Source: Desulfobotulus pelophilus
GTDB taxonomy: Bacteria; Desulfobacterota; Desulfobacteria; Desulfobacterales; ASO4-4
NCBI RefSeq assembly: GCF_026155325.1
Contig: NZ_JAPFPW010000001.1
Coordinates: 310,001 to 374,000 of the forward strand
Length of the DNA stretch: 64,000 bases
Reading direction: 5' to 3'
The notes beneath the pieces were generated by a model. That model was not told the DNA's origin. It did no database searches and worked only from the letters and a program-made list of their open reading frames with translations. The translations under genes were made by a program, and so were the position numbers. Each line of letters starts with the position of its first letter. Position 1 is the first letter of the stretch. Positions 35,125 through 43,918 of the stretch are shown one piece after another.

Positions 35125-36252
35125 CTATCGAAGGCTATGGCTGCCATCCTGAAAACGCAGGGCTATCTGGCGGAAAGTTTCAGATTCTTTCATAAATGCC
35201 TGGAGGACGTGAGGGTCAAAATGATGGGGCAGGGTGCGGCCGTCCCCCTGACTTATTATGTGTACGGCCTTTTCATGGGAAAAGGCCTCCTTGTAGCTTC
35301 TTTTGGAAATAAGGGCATCGTAGATGTCGGCAATGGACATCAGGCGGCCGGAAATGGGTATATCGTCTCCCCGGAGGGCTCTGGGGTAACCGGAACCATC
35401 CCAGCGTTCATGATGGGTATGGGCGATTTCAGCGGCTACACTGAGAAAGGAATTCTGACCGGAAAGCCCTTTTTCAGCCTGACGGAGGGCATCATGCCCA
35501 TAAATTGTATGGCGTTTCATTTCCTGGAACTCCTCTTTTGTAAGAGGTCCTTCCTTCAGAAGAATACGATCCGGAACGCCTACCTTGCCGATATCATGGA
35601 GGGGGGCAGATTTAAAAAGCTGGTCGATGTAGTGTGTGCTGTCCAGCTGGTGGCGGAAACGGGGATGGTGACGAAGATGGCGGGCAAGGGTCCGGACATA
35701 GTGCTGGGACCGGCGGATATGCTCTCCTGTTTCCATGTCCCGTGTTTCTGCCAGAGAAGCCATGCACTGGATGGTGACATCCTGGGTGCGTTCCAGTTCC
35801 ATGGTACGTTCGCGTACACGGTCTTCCAGTGTGGCATTCTGCGTTGAGAGAGCTTCCTGGGCCAGCTTGAGGGCAAGATGGTTGCGGATACGCATGCGAA
35901 CGATGGGCGGGTTAAAGGGTTTGGTGATGTAATCAACGGCCCCGAGGGCCAGTCCTTTGTGTTCATCCAGGGCTTCACTCATGGCGGTAATGAAGATGAC
36001 GGGTATGTTGCGGGTTCTCGCATCCTGTTTCAGGCGTCGGCAGACCTCAAAACCGTCCATTCCGGGCATCATGATATCCAGCAGAATCAGGTCCGGAAGG
36101 CTGGTTTTCGCATGTTCCAGTGCTGTCGGTCCGTCAATGGCGACCATAACCTCGTATTCCGGCCCCAGCGTATCAAGAAGCAGGTCGATGTTGGTCTCTG
36201 TGTCATCTACTACCATAAGGGTGCAGTCTTCGGGTCTACGCATGGGTTTCAT
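35125..36252 (-). CDS. Response regulator with HD-GYP phosphodiesterase domain
   Basis: Protein of 375 residues. A receiver domain (about 12-125; VVDDTETN, LILLDIMMPGMDG, KPFNPP) is joined by a short coiled coil to an HD-GYP domain with HDIGK near 217, HTHHERWDGSGYPRALRG and DIYDALISKRSYKE. It is expected to hydrolyse c-di-GMP when phosphorylated. The start lies 17 bases inside the 3' end of the hybrid kinase gene, so the two are co-transcribed and the kinase is its probable phosphodonor. Confidence 0.94.
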   Translation of the reverse strand: MKPMRRPEDCTLMVVDDTETNIDLLLDTLGPEYEVMVAIDGPTALEHAKTSLPDLILLDIMMPGMDGFEVCRRLKQDARTRNIPVIFITAMSEALDEHKGLALGAVDYITKPFNPPIVRMRIRNHLALKLAQEALSTQNATLEDRVRERTMELERTQDVTIQCMASLAETRDMETGEHIRRSQHYVRTLARHLRHHPRFRHQLDSTHYIDQLFKSAPLHDIGKVGVPDRILLKEGPLTKEEFQEMKRHTIYGHDALRQAEKGLSGQNSFLSVAAEIAHTHHERWDGSGYPRALRGDDIPISGRLMSIADIYDALISKRSYKEAFSHEKAVHIISQGDGRTLPHHFDPHVLQAFMKESETFRQIALRFQDGSHSLR

Positions 36253-39200
36253 CCTCCAGCATCCGGATCAGTTTTTGTACTTGGATGAGTGCATCCTTAA
36301 GCTGATAGGTTCTGACCTGACGCAATATGCGGTTCACATCCGCTGCATAGGGAGATGGCCAGTTGTGTTTTTCCAGCTCTGCCATGATGGGGGCACAGCG
36401 CTTGGGTTTCAGGTTGGCAACTTCCGGTTGCAGTCGTCTGAGGCAATCCAGGAGTTCCTCACTGGTTCCGGTGAGAAGATGGATCTCTTTCGGCATAGGC
36501 TCCGTAAGACCCTTGAGTCCTTCAAGGGTGGCTGACATTGCCGCATCAAAGTCCAGCCATGTTTTTAGAAGCGTTTCTTTTTCCGTAGGTCTGCGAAGCA
36601 GCATATCGAGACTGCCTGCATGGGTAAAAACGGAATCCATTCCAAGATTACCGGAAACCCCCTTGAGGGTGTGTACGGTCATCTGCGCCTGCTGCAGATC
36701 CCCTTCTTCAAGGTTTCTTCGTATGCTGTCAGAAATATCGGCGTATTCTTCCCTGAATCTGGAAAGCAGTTCCATGTAAAGTTCGAGGTTGTCGCCAGCG
36801 CGGGTGATGCCCGATGCGGTATCAATGCCAGGGAGCAGAGTCAGATTTTCCTGTCTTTCCGGCGGACCGCTGGCAGGGAAGGAGGCTCGGGTGGTTTCCT
36901 GAAAATGACGGGGAAGCCAGCGGATGATGGTGGCAAAGAGCTGGGCAGGGTTAACGGGCTTGGGAACATGATCGTTCATGCCGGCCAGTATGGCCGCTTC
37001 ACGGTCCCCTACCATGGCATTGGCAGTCATGGCAATAATGGGGAGTTTTTCCTGCCCGGCTGTGTTGCGAATCTGACGGGTTGCCTCGTATCCGTCGAGC
37101 TCAGGCATCTGGACATCCATGAGAACCATGTCAAAATGATATTCCAGCACTTTGTGCATGGCCTCCCGCCCGTTGACCGCCGTTGTGACTCTGGCACCGG
37201 CGCCGGTTAGCAATTCTCTTGCCAGCTGCCGGTTGAGTTCGTTGTCTTCTGCAAGCAGGATATGAACACCATCCAGCCGGGGCAGGGTATTTTCTATGGA
37301 AAAATCCTTTTGAGAATGGGTTTCCTGAGGGATGCAGAGGGCTTCCAGCGTGCTGTCCATGAGATCGGAAATGGTAAAGGGCTTGAACAGAACTCCGTCA
37401 AGGAGTTGTCTGTCTTTTTCCCGCAGATCTTTGCCGAAAGCTGTGACGAGAAGGAGTTTTGGTTTGGGGTCAAGGGTATTTTCCCGTATCCAACGGGCAA
37501 GATCAATACCGCTCATGCCGGGGAGTTTCCAGTCCAGAAAAAAGAGATCATAGCATGTCTTTTCTGTCTGCAGGTGCTGGAGGGCTTTTTCACCGTCGGC
37601 AAAGGATCGGGGCCGCATGGAAAGGGTTTCCGTATATTCTGACAGAACCTGGCGGCTGGCTGCGTTGTCCTCCACAATCATTACCCGCAGATCCCGAAGA
37701 ACGGGCGCAAGGCTTGTTTCTCTTCCCGGCTGGCTGTGACATGGAGCCAGCCATACGTCAAAGGAAAAGGTGCTGCCTTTTCCAGCCTCGCTCGTTACGG
37801 AAATCTGACCGCCCATCATTTCCACAAGGCGTTTGGAGATACTCAAGCCCAGTCCGGAGCCCTCGTAACGGCGGGTCATGGAGGCATCCACCTGATTGAA
37901 AGGCCGGAACAGTTCAGCCTGCTGCTGCTCGGTCATTCCGATGCCTGTGTCCTGCACGGAAAAAAACAGCTGTATGCCCTCTGGTGTCTTTTCTCCGGGG
38001 TGGACAGAGAGGGTAATCTGGCCTTTTTCCGTAAATTTAACGGCGTTGCTGACAAGGTTGATGAGAATCTGACCGAGGCGCAGGGGATCACCTACGCATT
38101 GTGATGGTATTTCCGGATTTGTGATGAAAATAAGTTCAAGATTTTTTTCATGGGCCTTTAATGCTGTCTGGTTGGCAAGGCGGGTAAGAATTTCGTCCAT
38201 ACGGAAAGCAACAGCCTCCATTTCCATATGGCCGGCTTCAATTTTGGAAAAATCCAGGATGTCGTTGATAATGCGGAGCAGAGAGTCCGTGGCGGTTTGG
38301 ATTTTTTCAAGATAATCCTTCTGCTTTGGAGAAAGGGCCGTCTTGAGGGTAAGGTAGGTCATGCCCATGATGGCGTTCATGGGTGTTCTGATTTCGTGAC
38401 TCATGTTGGCAAGAAAACGGCTTTTCGCTTCCGTTGCCGCATCAGCCAGGTCTTTGGCACGGGCAAGTTCCTCGTTTTTAACTTCCAGCTCACGGGCAAA
38501 AAGGTTCAGAACTTCTGCATTTTTTTCTGCTTTTTCTTTAGCTGCTTTGAGTTTTTCGTTGGCCTGCTGAAGGGCGGCTGTGCGCTCCAGAACCCGGCTT
38601 TCCAACAGACGGTTGGCACTTTTCAGAGCCGCTTCCGCTTCTTTGCGTTCCGAGATGTCCTCCAGCATGCCCTCCACAAAAGGCAGCCCTGTTTCCGGGT
38701 TTTTTTCCACACGGGCCTGTATGGCCCCCCATATTTTCCTGCCGTCTTTTCTTCTCAATCGGGTTTCAAAGTTTTGAATGGTCCTGCCGGATTCAAGCTG
38801 CTGACGAATGGCAACCGGTATTTCTGGGTCCACAAAAAGCTCATTTTCAAAGTTATCCACAAGGTGCATCATTTCATCAATATGCCGATATCCGAAGATC
38901 CGGGCCATGGAGGGATTGATGTTGATGATACGTCCGGAGAATGTAATCTGAAAAATCCCTTCCAGGGCATTCTCAAAAATGGATCTGTATTTTTTTTCGG
39001 AAATAAGAAGGGCTGTTTCCGCCTGCTTCCGTTCCCGTATCTCTGCCTTGAGCTGATCCGTATGGGCAGCAATGCGGGTGGCCATGGTGTTGATTTCAGA
39101 AATAATGGCGTTGATATCTTCCTGGGGGACAGGGGGAATGGCGCTGTCAAAATTTCCTGCGGCAATGGCTTTGATATTGCGCAGCAGGGAGTCCAGGGGA

Positions 39201-39733
39201 CCTTGCAGCAGGGAAGCCATGAGAAGCTGGATGACCAGGATAACCAGTGCTGTGGAAAGAAGGACAATGATGCAGACCATACGGATAAGGGTGCTCTGCA
39301 TATCACGGATGCCTTCTCTGGAAAACCAGACTTCAACCGATCCGATGGAAAGGAGGGTGCCGTCATCCCGGATCTGTTCCATGGTGCGGGTCTTGCGGAA
39401 GGTGTGGGGGTTGTTGGGGTCAGGCATATGGGCAAAGACAACGGTATTCGGGCTGAAGATAACCCGCAGGCCTGCCATATGTTCGGTGTGCAGGTAGGCG
39501 GTGGCTATGCGTGTGGTGAGGTCGTTATCCAGCTGCCATGCCGGGCCGGACAGAACGTGGGCAATTTCCTGGCTGATGGCTTGGGCCTGTTCCTGCAGGG
39601 CTTTATTGGATTGATGGGTAAGGTAGATGTAGTAGATGGTTCCCAGAATGGAAAACAACAGACAAAGGGAAAGGGAAAGCCCTGAAATAAGGTCTCTGGA
39701 AAGGCTTCGTCTGGAAAATCCGGGAAGGGGCAT
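36236..39733 (-). CDS. Hybrid sensor histidine kinase with two receivers and Hpt domain
   Basis: Large membrane kinase of 1165 residues. In order: a helix (about 12-35), a periplasmic sensor with LSGPAWQLD, a helix (about 156-178), HAMP, PAS (about 245-365), a coiled coil, HisKA with MSHEIRTPMNAIMGM near 444, HATPase with DTGIGMTEQQQAELF and GSGLGLSI, receiver 1 (FFLDWKLPGMSG near 731), receiver 2 (VLMDVQMPELDG near 874) and an Hpt domain with HTLKGVSGN near 1021. This is a complete internal phosphorelay whose Hpt can pass phosphate to the HD-GYP regulator encoded next, overlapping by 17 bases. Confidence 0.94.
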   Translation of the reverse strand: MPLPGFSRRSLSRDLISGLSLSLCLLFSILGTIYYIYLTHQSNKALQEQAQAISQEIAHVLSGPAWQLDNDLTTRIATAYLHTEHMAGLRVIFSPNTVVFAHMPDPNNPHTFRKTRTMEQIRDDGTLLSIGSVEVWFSREGIRDMQSTLIRMVCIIVLLSTALVILVIQLLMASLLQGPLDSLLRNIKAIAAGNFDSAIPPVPQEDINAIISEINTMATRIAAHTDQLKAEIRERKQAETALLISEKKYRSIFENALEGIFQITFSGRIININPSMARIFGYRHIDEMMHLVDNFENELFVDPEIPVAIRQQLESGRTIQNFETRLRRKDGRKIWGAIQARVEKNPETGLPFVEGMLEDISERKEAEAALKSANRLLESRVLERTAALQQANEKLKAAKEKAEKNAEVLNLFARELEVKNEELARAKDLADAATEAKSRFLANMSHEIRTPMNAIMGMTYLTLKTALSPKQKDYLEKIQTATDSLLRIINDILDFSKIEAGHMEMEAVAFRMDEILTRLANQTALKAHEKNLELIFITNPEIPSQCVGDPLRLGQILINLVSNAVKFTEKGQITLSVHPGEKTPEGIQLFFSVQDTGIGMTEQQQAELFRPFNQVDASMTRRYEGSGLGLSISKRLVEMMGGQISVTSEAGKGSTFSFDVWLAPCHSQPGRETSLAPVLRDLRVMIVEDNAASRQVLSEYTETLSMRPRSFADGEKALQHLQTEKTCYDLFFLDWKLPGMSGIDLARWIRENTLDPKPKLLLVTAFGKDLREKDRQLLDGVLFKPFTISDLMDSTLEALCIPQETHSQKDFSIENTLPRLDGVHILLAEDNELNRQLARELLTGAGARVTTAVNGREAMHKVLEYHFDMVLMDVQMPELDGYEATRQIRNTAGQEKLPIIAMTANAMVGDREAAILAGMNDHVPKPVNPAQLFATIIRWLPRHFQETTRASFPASGPPERQENLTLLPGIDTASGITRAGDNLELYMELLSRFREEYADISDSIRRNLEEGDLQQAQMTVHTLKGVSGNLGMDSVFTHAGSLDMLLRRPTEKETLLKTWLDFDAAMSATLEGLKGLTEPMPKEIHLLTGTSEELLDCLRRLQPEVANLKPKRCAPIMAELEKHNWPSPYAADVNRILRQVRTYQLKDALIQVQKLIRMLEDETHA

Positions 39734-40066
39734 GGGATAAGCTCGCGGAAGGAAGTGGATGGTTCATACCACGGAAATACGAATAAACCCTGTTTTTAAG
39801 AATGTATACCAATCTTTCCATACAGGCAAACAGGAATCGTATGATTTGGATGGGGCCGTTTCCTTATGATGTGGAAAAGGCAGGATGAGAATGCGGGCTG
39901 TGTCTGTCATCTCGTGTGAGGGCGGTTTCGCCACGCCAGTGGATTTGTGTGGGGCTTTGACAATATGTTTTTTTATAACAGTGGTTTATTTGCTATTTTC
40001 CGGAATGGTGTCTGTGGCGGATTCGCCACTTTTCCAGGCCGGATCTTTGAGAAAAAAAGGACTGCT
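39734..40066. other. Gap with two related short hairpins
   Basis: A 333-base spacer. GGCGGTTTCGCCAC at 39921-39934 and GGCGGATTCGCCAC at 40016-40029 are near-identical and each folds on itself (GGCG...CGCC); the second is followed by TTTT. Open frames here (39885-40070 and the upstream part of 39947-40264) appear to be chance. Confidence 0.5.
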
Positions 40067-40264
40067 ATGAAGAAAACTCTTTTTTTATTTGAAAAAATCT
40101 TTGTTTATCAAGCCTTTATCTTTTTGAAGCTGGTGGGCTTCGGGCGTGGCATTGCCATTGCAATAGTCCTTTGGACAGACAAGCAAGCAGTCTGGTTTTT
40201 GGTGTCTCCTTTGGTGGTGTACACCGGCACACGCCTCCTGATGTGCCGGTGTACACATAAATAA
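40067..40264 (+). CDS. Small membrane protein, unknown
   Basis: A 65-residue protein not recognised. The ATG at 40067 has AAAAGGA at about six bases. It is basic at the front (MKKTLFLFEK), has two hydrophobic segments (about 11-36 and 42-57) and ends RLLMCRCTHK. A perfect 15-base hairpin lies within its last codons. It is alone between the kinase and the acyl-CoA operon. Confidence 0.6.
   Translation: MKKTLFLFEKIFVYQAFIFLKLVGFGRGIAIAIVLWTDKQAVWFLVSPLVVYTGTRLLMCRCTHK
40217..40256 (+). repeat. Perfect 15-base hairpin at the end of the small membrane protein gene
   Basis: GTGTACACCGGCACA (40217-40231) is the exact reverse complement of 40242-40256, with a ten-base loop. The right arm ends eight bases before the end of the stop codon. 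It could be a terminator without a T run or an mRNA stabiliser. Confidence 0.75.
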
Positions 40265-40378
40265 AGGAGCCCTGTTGTCGGCAGATGCCGGGTGGTCCGG
40301 TTTTGATCGGCCAAAACTCATAATAAAAACGTATGTTTATGATCGCATACCTTCAGGGGAAAGACGGGGAGTTGAGCC

Positions 40379-41551
40379 ATGAAAGAAGCGGTAATTGTGA
40401 GTGCCTGCCGGACACCGTTGGGGGCGTTTAACGGATCTCTTGCCAGCCTGGGAGCTGTGGAGCTTGGGGCCATTGCCATTCGTGAAGCTGTGAAGAGAGC
40501 AGGTATTGATGACAGGGAGGTGAATGAGGTCATTATGGGGCAGGTACTTCCCTGTGGCTGCGGGCAGAATCCAGCCAAACAGGCGGTTGTACGTGCCGGG
40601 ATGCCTTGGGAGGTGGAAGCCCTTACCATCAACAAGGTGTGCGGTTCCGCCCTGAAGGCCGTCATGCTGGCAGCCCAGGCCATTGCTTTGGGGGATGCGG
40701 ACGTGGTGGTTGCCGGTGGAATGGAGAGTATGAGCAATGCACCGTATTTTCTTCAGAAAGCCCGTTTCGGTCTGCGTATGGGGCATGGAGAAATTAAAGA
40801 TGGCATGATCCATGATGGTCTGTGGGATCATGTGAATAATTTTCATATGGGCATGAGCAATGAGATCTGTTCGGATAAATGGGGTGTTACCCGTGAAGAA
40901 CAGGACAGGTATGCCGCAGAGTCCTATCGCAGGGCCAATGAAGCGAAGAATTCGGGCCGTTTCAAGGATGAGATTGTACCTGTGGAAATCAAATCCCGTA
41001 AAGGCGTTAACGTTTTTGCCGACGATGAATCCGTGAAGGAAACTCCCTATGACATGCTGGCTGCCATGCCGGGAGCATTTAAAAAAGGTGGTGTGGGAAC
41101 GGCGGGAAATGCGTCTATCATTGCAGATGGTGCCGCAGCCTTATGTGTGATGAGCCGGGAAAAGGCCGAAGCCCTGGGGTGTGAGATACTGGCTACCATC
41201 GGCGCCCAGGCTTCCTACGGAATAGAGATGCAGTATGTACTTATGGCACCCCTTTGGTCCATCCCCAAGTGCTGCGCTAAAGAGGGAATAGGGATGGAGG
41301 CCATTGATCTTTTTGAAATCAATGAAGCTTTCAGCGGCACGTCCTTTGCCATCAACCGGGAGTTGAATCTGGATCCTGCCAGGGTCAATGTGAATGGCGG
41401 CAGTGTGGCCATCGGTCACCCCATTGGTGCTTCCGGCGCGCGGGTTCTCACAACTCTGCTGTATGAAATGAAGCGTCGGGATGCCAGAACAGGCCTCGCG
41501 TCTCTTTGTCTGGGCGGTGGAGAGGCGGTTTCCATGATAGTAAAAAGATAA
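40379..41551 (+). CDS. Acetyl-CoA C-acetyltransferase (thiolase)
   Basis: Thiolase of 390 residues that condenses two acetyl-CoA to acetoacetyl-CoA or splits 3-ketoacyl-CoA. The acylated Cys lies in NKVCGSALKAV near residue 88. The second site has NEAFSG, GGSVAIGHPIGASGAR with the catalytic His, and a Cys in SLCLGGGEAVSM near the end. It heads a forward operon of acyl-CoA genes. The tail uses GGGEAVSM where many thiolases have GGGMG, a small departure. Confidence 0.95.
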   Translation: MKEAVIVSACRTPLGAFNGSLASLGAVELGAIAIREAVKRAGIDDREVNEVIMGQVLPCGCGQNPAKQAVVRAGMPWEVEALTINKVCGSALKAVMLAAQAIALGDADVVVAGGMESMSNAPYFLQKARFGLRMGHGEIKDGMIHDGLWDHVNNFHMGMSNEICSDKWGVTREEQDRYAAESYRRANEAKNSGRFKDEIVPVEIKSRKGVNVFADDESVKETPYDMLAAMPGAFKKGGVGTAGNASIIADGAAALCVMSREKAEALGCEILATIGAQASYGIEMQYVLMAPLWSIPKCCAKEGIGMEAIDLFEINEAFSGTSFAINRELNLDPARVNVNGGSVAIGHPIGASGARVLTTLLYEMKRRDARTGLASLCLGGGEAVSMIVKR

Positions 41552-41645
41552 GCCTGATCGATTGGGTCGGAAGAAGGCCGGTACGCGTCACAGAAGATGT
41601 CTGGGAATAACCGGAGCCTGATAATTGTGAAAGGAGAGCTTGATA

Positions 41646-42497
41646 ATGGAAATCAAAACCTTTGGTGTGATCGGTTCAGGACAGATGGGGGGGGGTATCG
41701 CACAGGTGGCAGCTGCCAGCGGGCTTACTGTCATTGTGATGGATATCAATGATGCTGCACTGGAAAGAGGAATTGGGCTCATTGACAAAAATCTTTCCAG
41801 AAATGTGGAAAAGGGGAAGATCAGTGCCGGGGATAAGGATGCCATTCTGGGCCGTATGAAGACCGTAACCAGCCTTGAAGGGCTTGAGCCCTGTGACTAT
41901 GTGGTGGAGGCAGCAACGGAAAATGAAGGCCTGAAGTTTACAATCTTTGAAGATCTGGACCGCATCTGCAGGCCCGGTGCTATTTTGGGTACCAACACTT
42001 CTTCCATCCCCATCGGCCGTATTGCAGCGCGGACAAAACGCCCGGAAAAAGTTATTGGCATGCATTTCATGAACCCTGTGCCTGTAATGAAGCTTGTGGA
42101 AATTATCCGGGGAATCGCAACGGATACGGAAACCTTCCGAGTGACCTGGGATCTTTGTGTAAAATTTGGAAAAACACCTGCCGAAGCCAATGATTTCCCC
42201 GGATTCATTGCTAACCGTATCCTTATGCCCATGATCAATGAGGCTGTGTTTGCCCTGTATCACAGCGTTGGCAGTAAGGAAGACATTGATACGGTGATGA
42301 AGCTTGGCATGAATCATCCCATGGGGCCCCTTGAGCTTGCCGATCTTATCGGTCTGGATACCTGTCTTGCCATCATGGAAACTCTCTATGACGGTTTCTG
42401 TGATTCCAAATACAGGCCCTGCCCTCTTCTTCGTAAATACGTGGAAGCCGGATGGATGGGCCGGAAAACCGGAAAGGGTTTTTACGACTACCAGTAG
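41646..42497 (+). CDS. 3-hydroxybutyryl-CoA dehydrogenase
   Basis: NAD(P)-dependent dehydrogenase of 283 residues that interconverts acetoacetyl-CoA and 3-hydroxybutyryl-CoA. The Rossmann motif GVIGSGQMGGGIAQVAA is at the N-terminus. HFMNPVPVMKLVEIIRG holds the catalytic His-Glu system and GFIANRILMPMINEA the C-terminal domain start. ATG 41646 is preferred; a TTG two codons earlier is nearer the AAGGAG. It lies 94 bases after the thiolase. Confidence 0.95.
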   Translation: MEIKTFGVIGSGQMGGGIAQVAAASGLTVIVMDINDAALERGIGLIDKNLSRNVEKGKISAGDKDAILGRMKTVTSLEGLEPCDYVVEAATENEGLKFTIFEDLDRICRPGAILGTNTSSIPIGRIAARTKRPEKVIGMHFMNPVPVMKLVEIIRGIATDTETFRVTWDLCVKFGKTPAEANDFPGFIANRILMPMINEAVFALYHSVGSKEDIDTVMKLGMNHPMGPLELADLIGLDTCLAIMETLYDGFCDSKYRPCPLLRKYVEAGWMGRKTGKGFYDYQ

Positions 42498-42609
42498 CCA
42501 TGGAGCTGGCACCGGCTGGTTCGGGTGGATATGCCGGTGCCAGACTTTGGATGAGGCATCGTCCCGTATGCGATGCGTGGAAAAGAATGATCACTGAACG
42601 GGGGCAGTC

Positions 42610-43770
42610 ATGGCATTTGAAATCAGCAAAGAGCAGAAAATGATTCAGAAAATGGCTCGCGAATTTGGTCGTAAAGAGTTGGCGGAAGCGGCTATGGATC
42701 GGGATCATACCGGTGAATATCCTAAGGAAATTCTTCGTAAAATGGGGGAGCTGGGACTTCTTGGCATGCTGGTACCCGAAGAGTACGATGGAGAGGATAT
42801 GGGAACCGTGGCCTATTCCCTGGCGTTAACGGAAATTGCTTATTATGACGCTTCCGTGGCCGTTATCATGAGTGTACATAATTCCATCGGATGTGGCAGT
42901 CTTGTGCGTTTCGGCAGCAATGAGCAGAAGGAAAAATATCTCAAACCCATGGCAAAAGGTGAGATTATCGCAAGCTTCGCCCTTTCCGAGCCCGAGGCGG
43001 GCAGCGATCCTGCGGGTATGACAGCTACGGCGGAAAAAGACGGAGATTCTTATGTGCTGAACGGAACCAAGCGCTGGATCACCGGCGGTGCGACATCAGG
43101 GGTTTTCATTATTCTGGCTAAAACCGATCCGTCGGCAGGGCATAAAGGAATTTCAGCTTTTCTCATTGAACCGGATACACCGGGTTTCATCGTAGGACGC
43201 AAGGAAGAGAAGATGGGCCTGAAGGGATCGGATACCACGGATCTGATTTTTGATAACTGCCGGGTTCCGGCAAGTACCTTGCTGGGTAAGGAAGGGGAAG
43301 GTTTTCTCGTTGCCATGAGCGGCCTGGACGATGGGCGTATCGGTATCGGATCCCAGAGCCTCGGTGTGGGCATGCGAGCCCTGGATCTGGCTGTGGATTA
43401 TGCCAGACAGCGCCACCAGTTCGGTAAACCCATTGCGGCCAATCAGGGACTGCGCTGGATGATCGCAGATATGGCCACGGAAGTGGAGGCAGCGCGTCTT
43501 TTGGTCCTCAATGCGGCAGCCATGAAGGACAGGGGGGAGAAATGCTCCAAGGAAGCATCCATGGCAAAGATGTATGCCTCCGAAATGGCCAATCATGTGG
43601 CCGCCCAGAGTCTTCAGATTCATGGTGGTTACGGGTATACCAAAGAATTTGAGATCGAGCGTCTGTACAGGGACGCAAGGGTTTTTACCATTTATGAGGG
43701 AACCACGCAGGTACAGAAGATTGTTATCAGCGGTGAGGTCATAGGGGATAAGAAACGCAAGAAGAAGTAG
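42610..43770 (+). CDS. Short-chain (butyryl-type) acyl-CoA dehydrogenase
   Basis: FAD enzyme of 386 residues that interconverts butyryl-CoA and crotonyl-CoA. The flavin and substrate motifs ALSEPEAGSDPAGM and KRWITGGATSG are present. The catalytic base Glu lies in IYEGTTQVQKIVIS near residue 368. The lysine-rich end (KKRKKK) is unusual but harmless. No etfAB genes are in the operon, so electron transfer flavoprotein must come from elsewhere. Confidence 0.94.
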   Translation: MAFEISKEQKMIQKMAREFGRKELAEAAMDRDHTGEYPKEILRKMGELGLLGMLVPEEYDGEDMGTVAYSLALTEIAYYDASVAVIMSVHNSIGCGSLVRFGSNEQKEKYLKPMAKGEIIASFALSEPEAGSDPAGMTATAEKDGDSYVLNGTKRWITGGATSGVFIILAKTDPSAGHKGISAFLIEPDTPGFIVGRKEEKMGLKGSDTTDLIFDNCRVPASTLLGKEGEGFLVAMSGLDDGRIGIGSQSLGVGMRALDLAVDYARQRHQFGKPIAANQGLRWMIADMATEVEAARLLVLNAAAMKDRGEKCSKEASMAKMYASEMANHVAAQSLQIHGGYGYTKEFEIERLYRDARVFTIYEGTTQVQKIVISGEVIGDKKRKKK

Positions 43771-43918
43771 GGGGCGAAGGCGGTGCATGCGCAGAGTCCT
43801 TTTTTCTGGCGCACTGAGTAAACAGCGTTTTGCTTCTTGGCCCATGTAAATATGGCGAGGTTTTGGTTTATTGTCTTGGGCGGAATAGAAGCCAGCTTTC
43901 TTTATGAAGGAGGAGAAA

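Noticed and set aside
35119-35125. Tightly convergent ends of the TauE permease and HD-GYP genes
   Set aside because: Only a few bases separate the stops, which is common in compact genomes; no special structure was found.
38228-39685. Forward open frame of 485 codons opposite the large hybrid kinase
   Set aside because: A shadow of the kinase coding strand; long because of its base composition, with no domain pattern.
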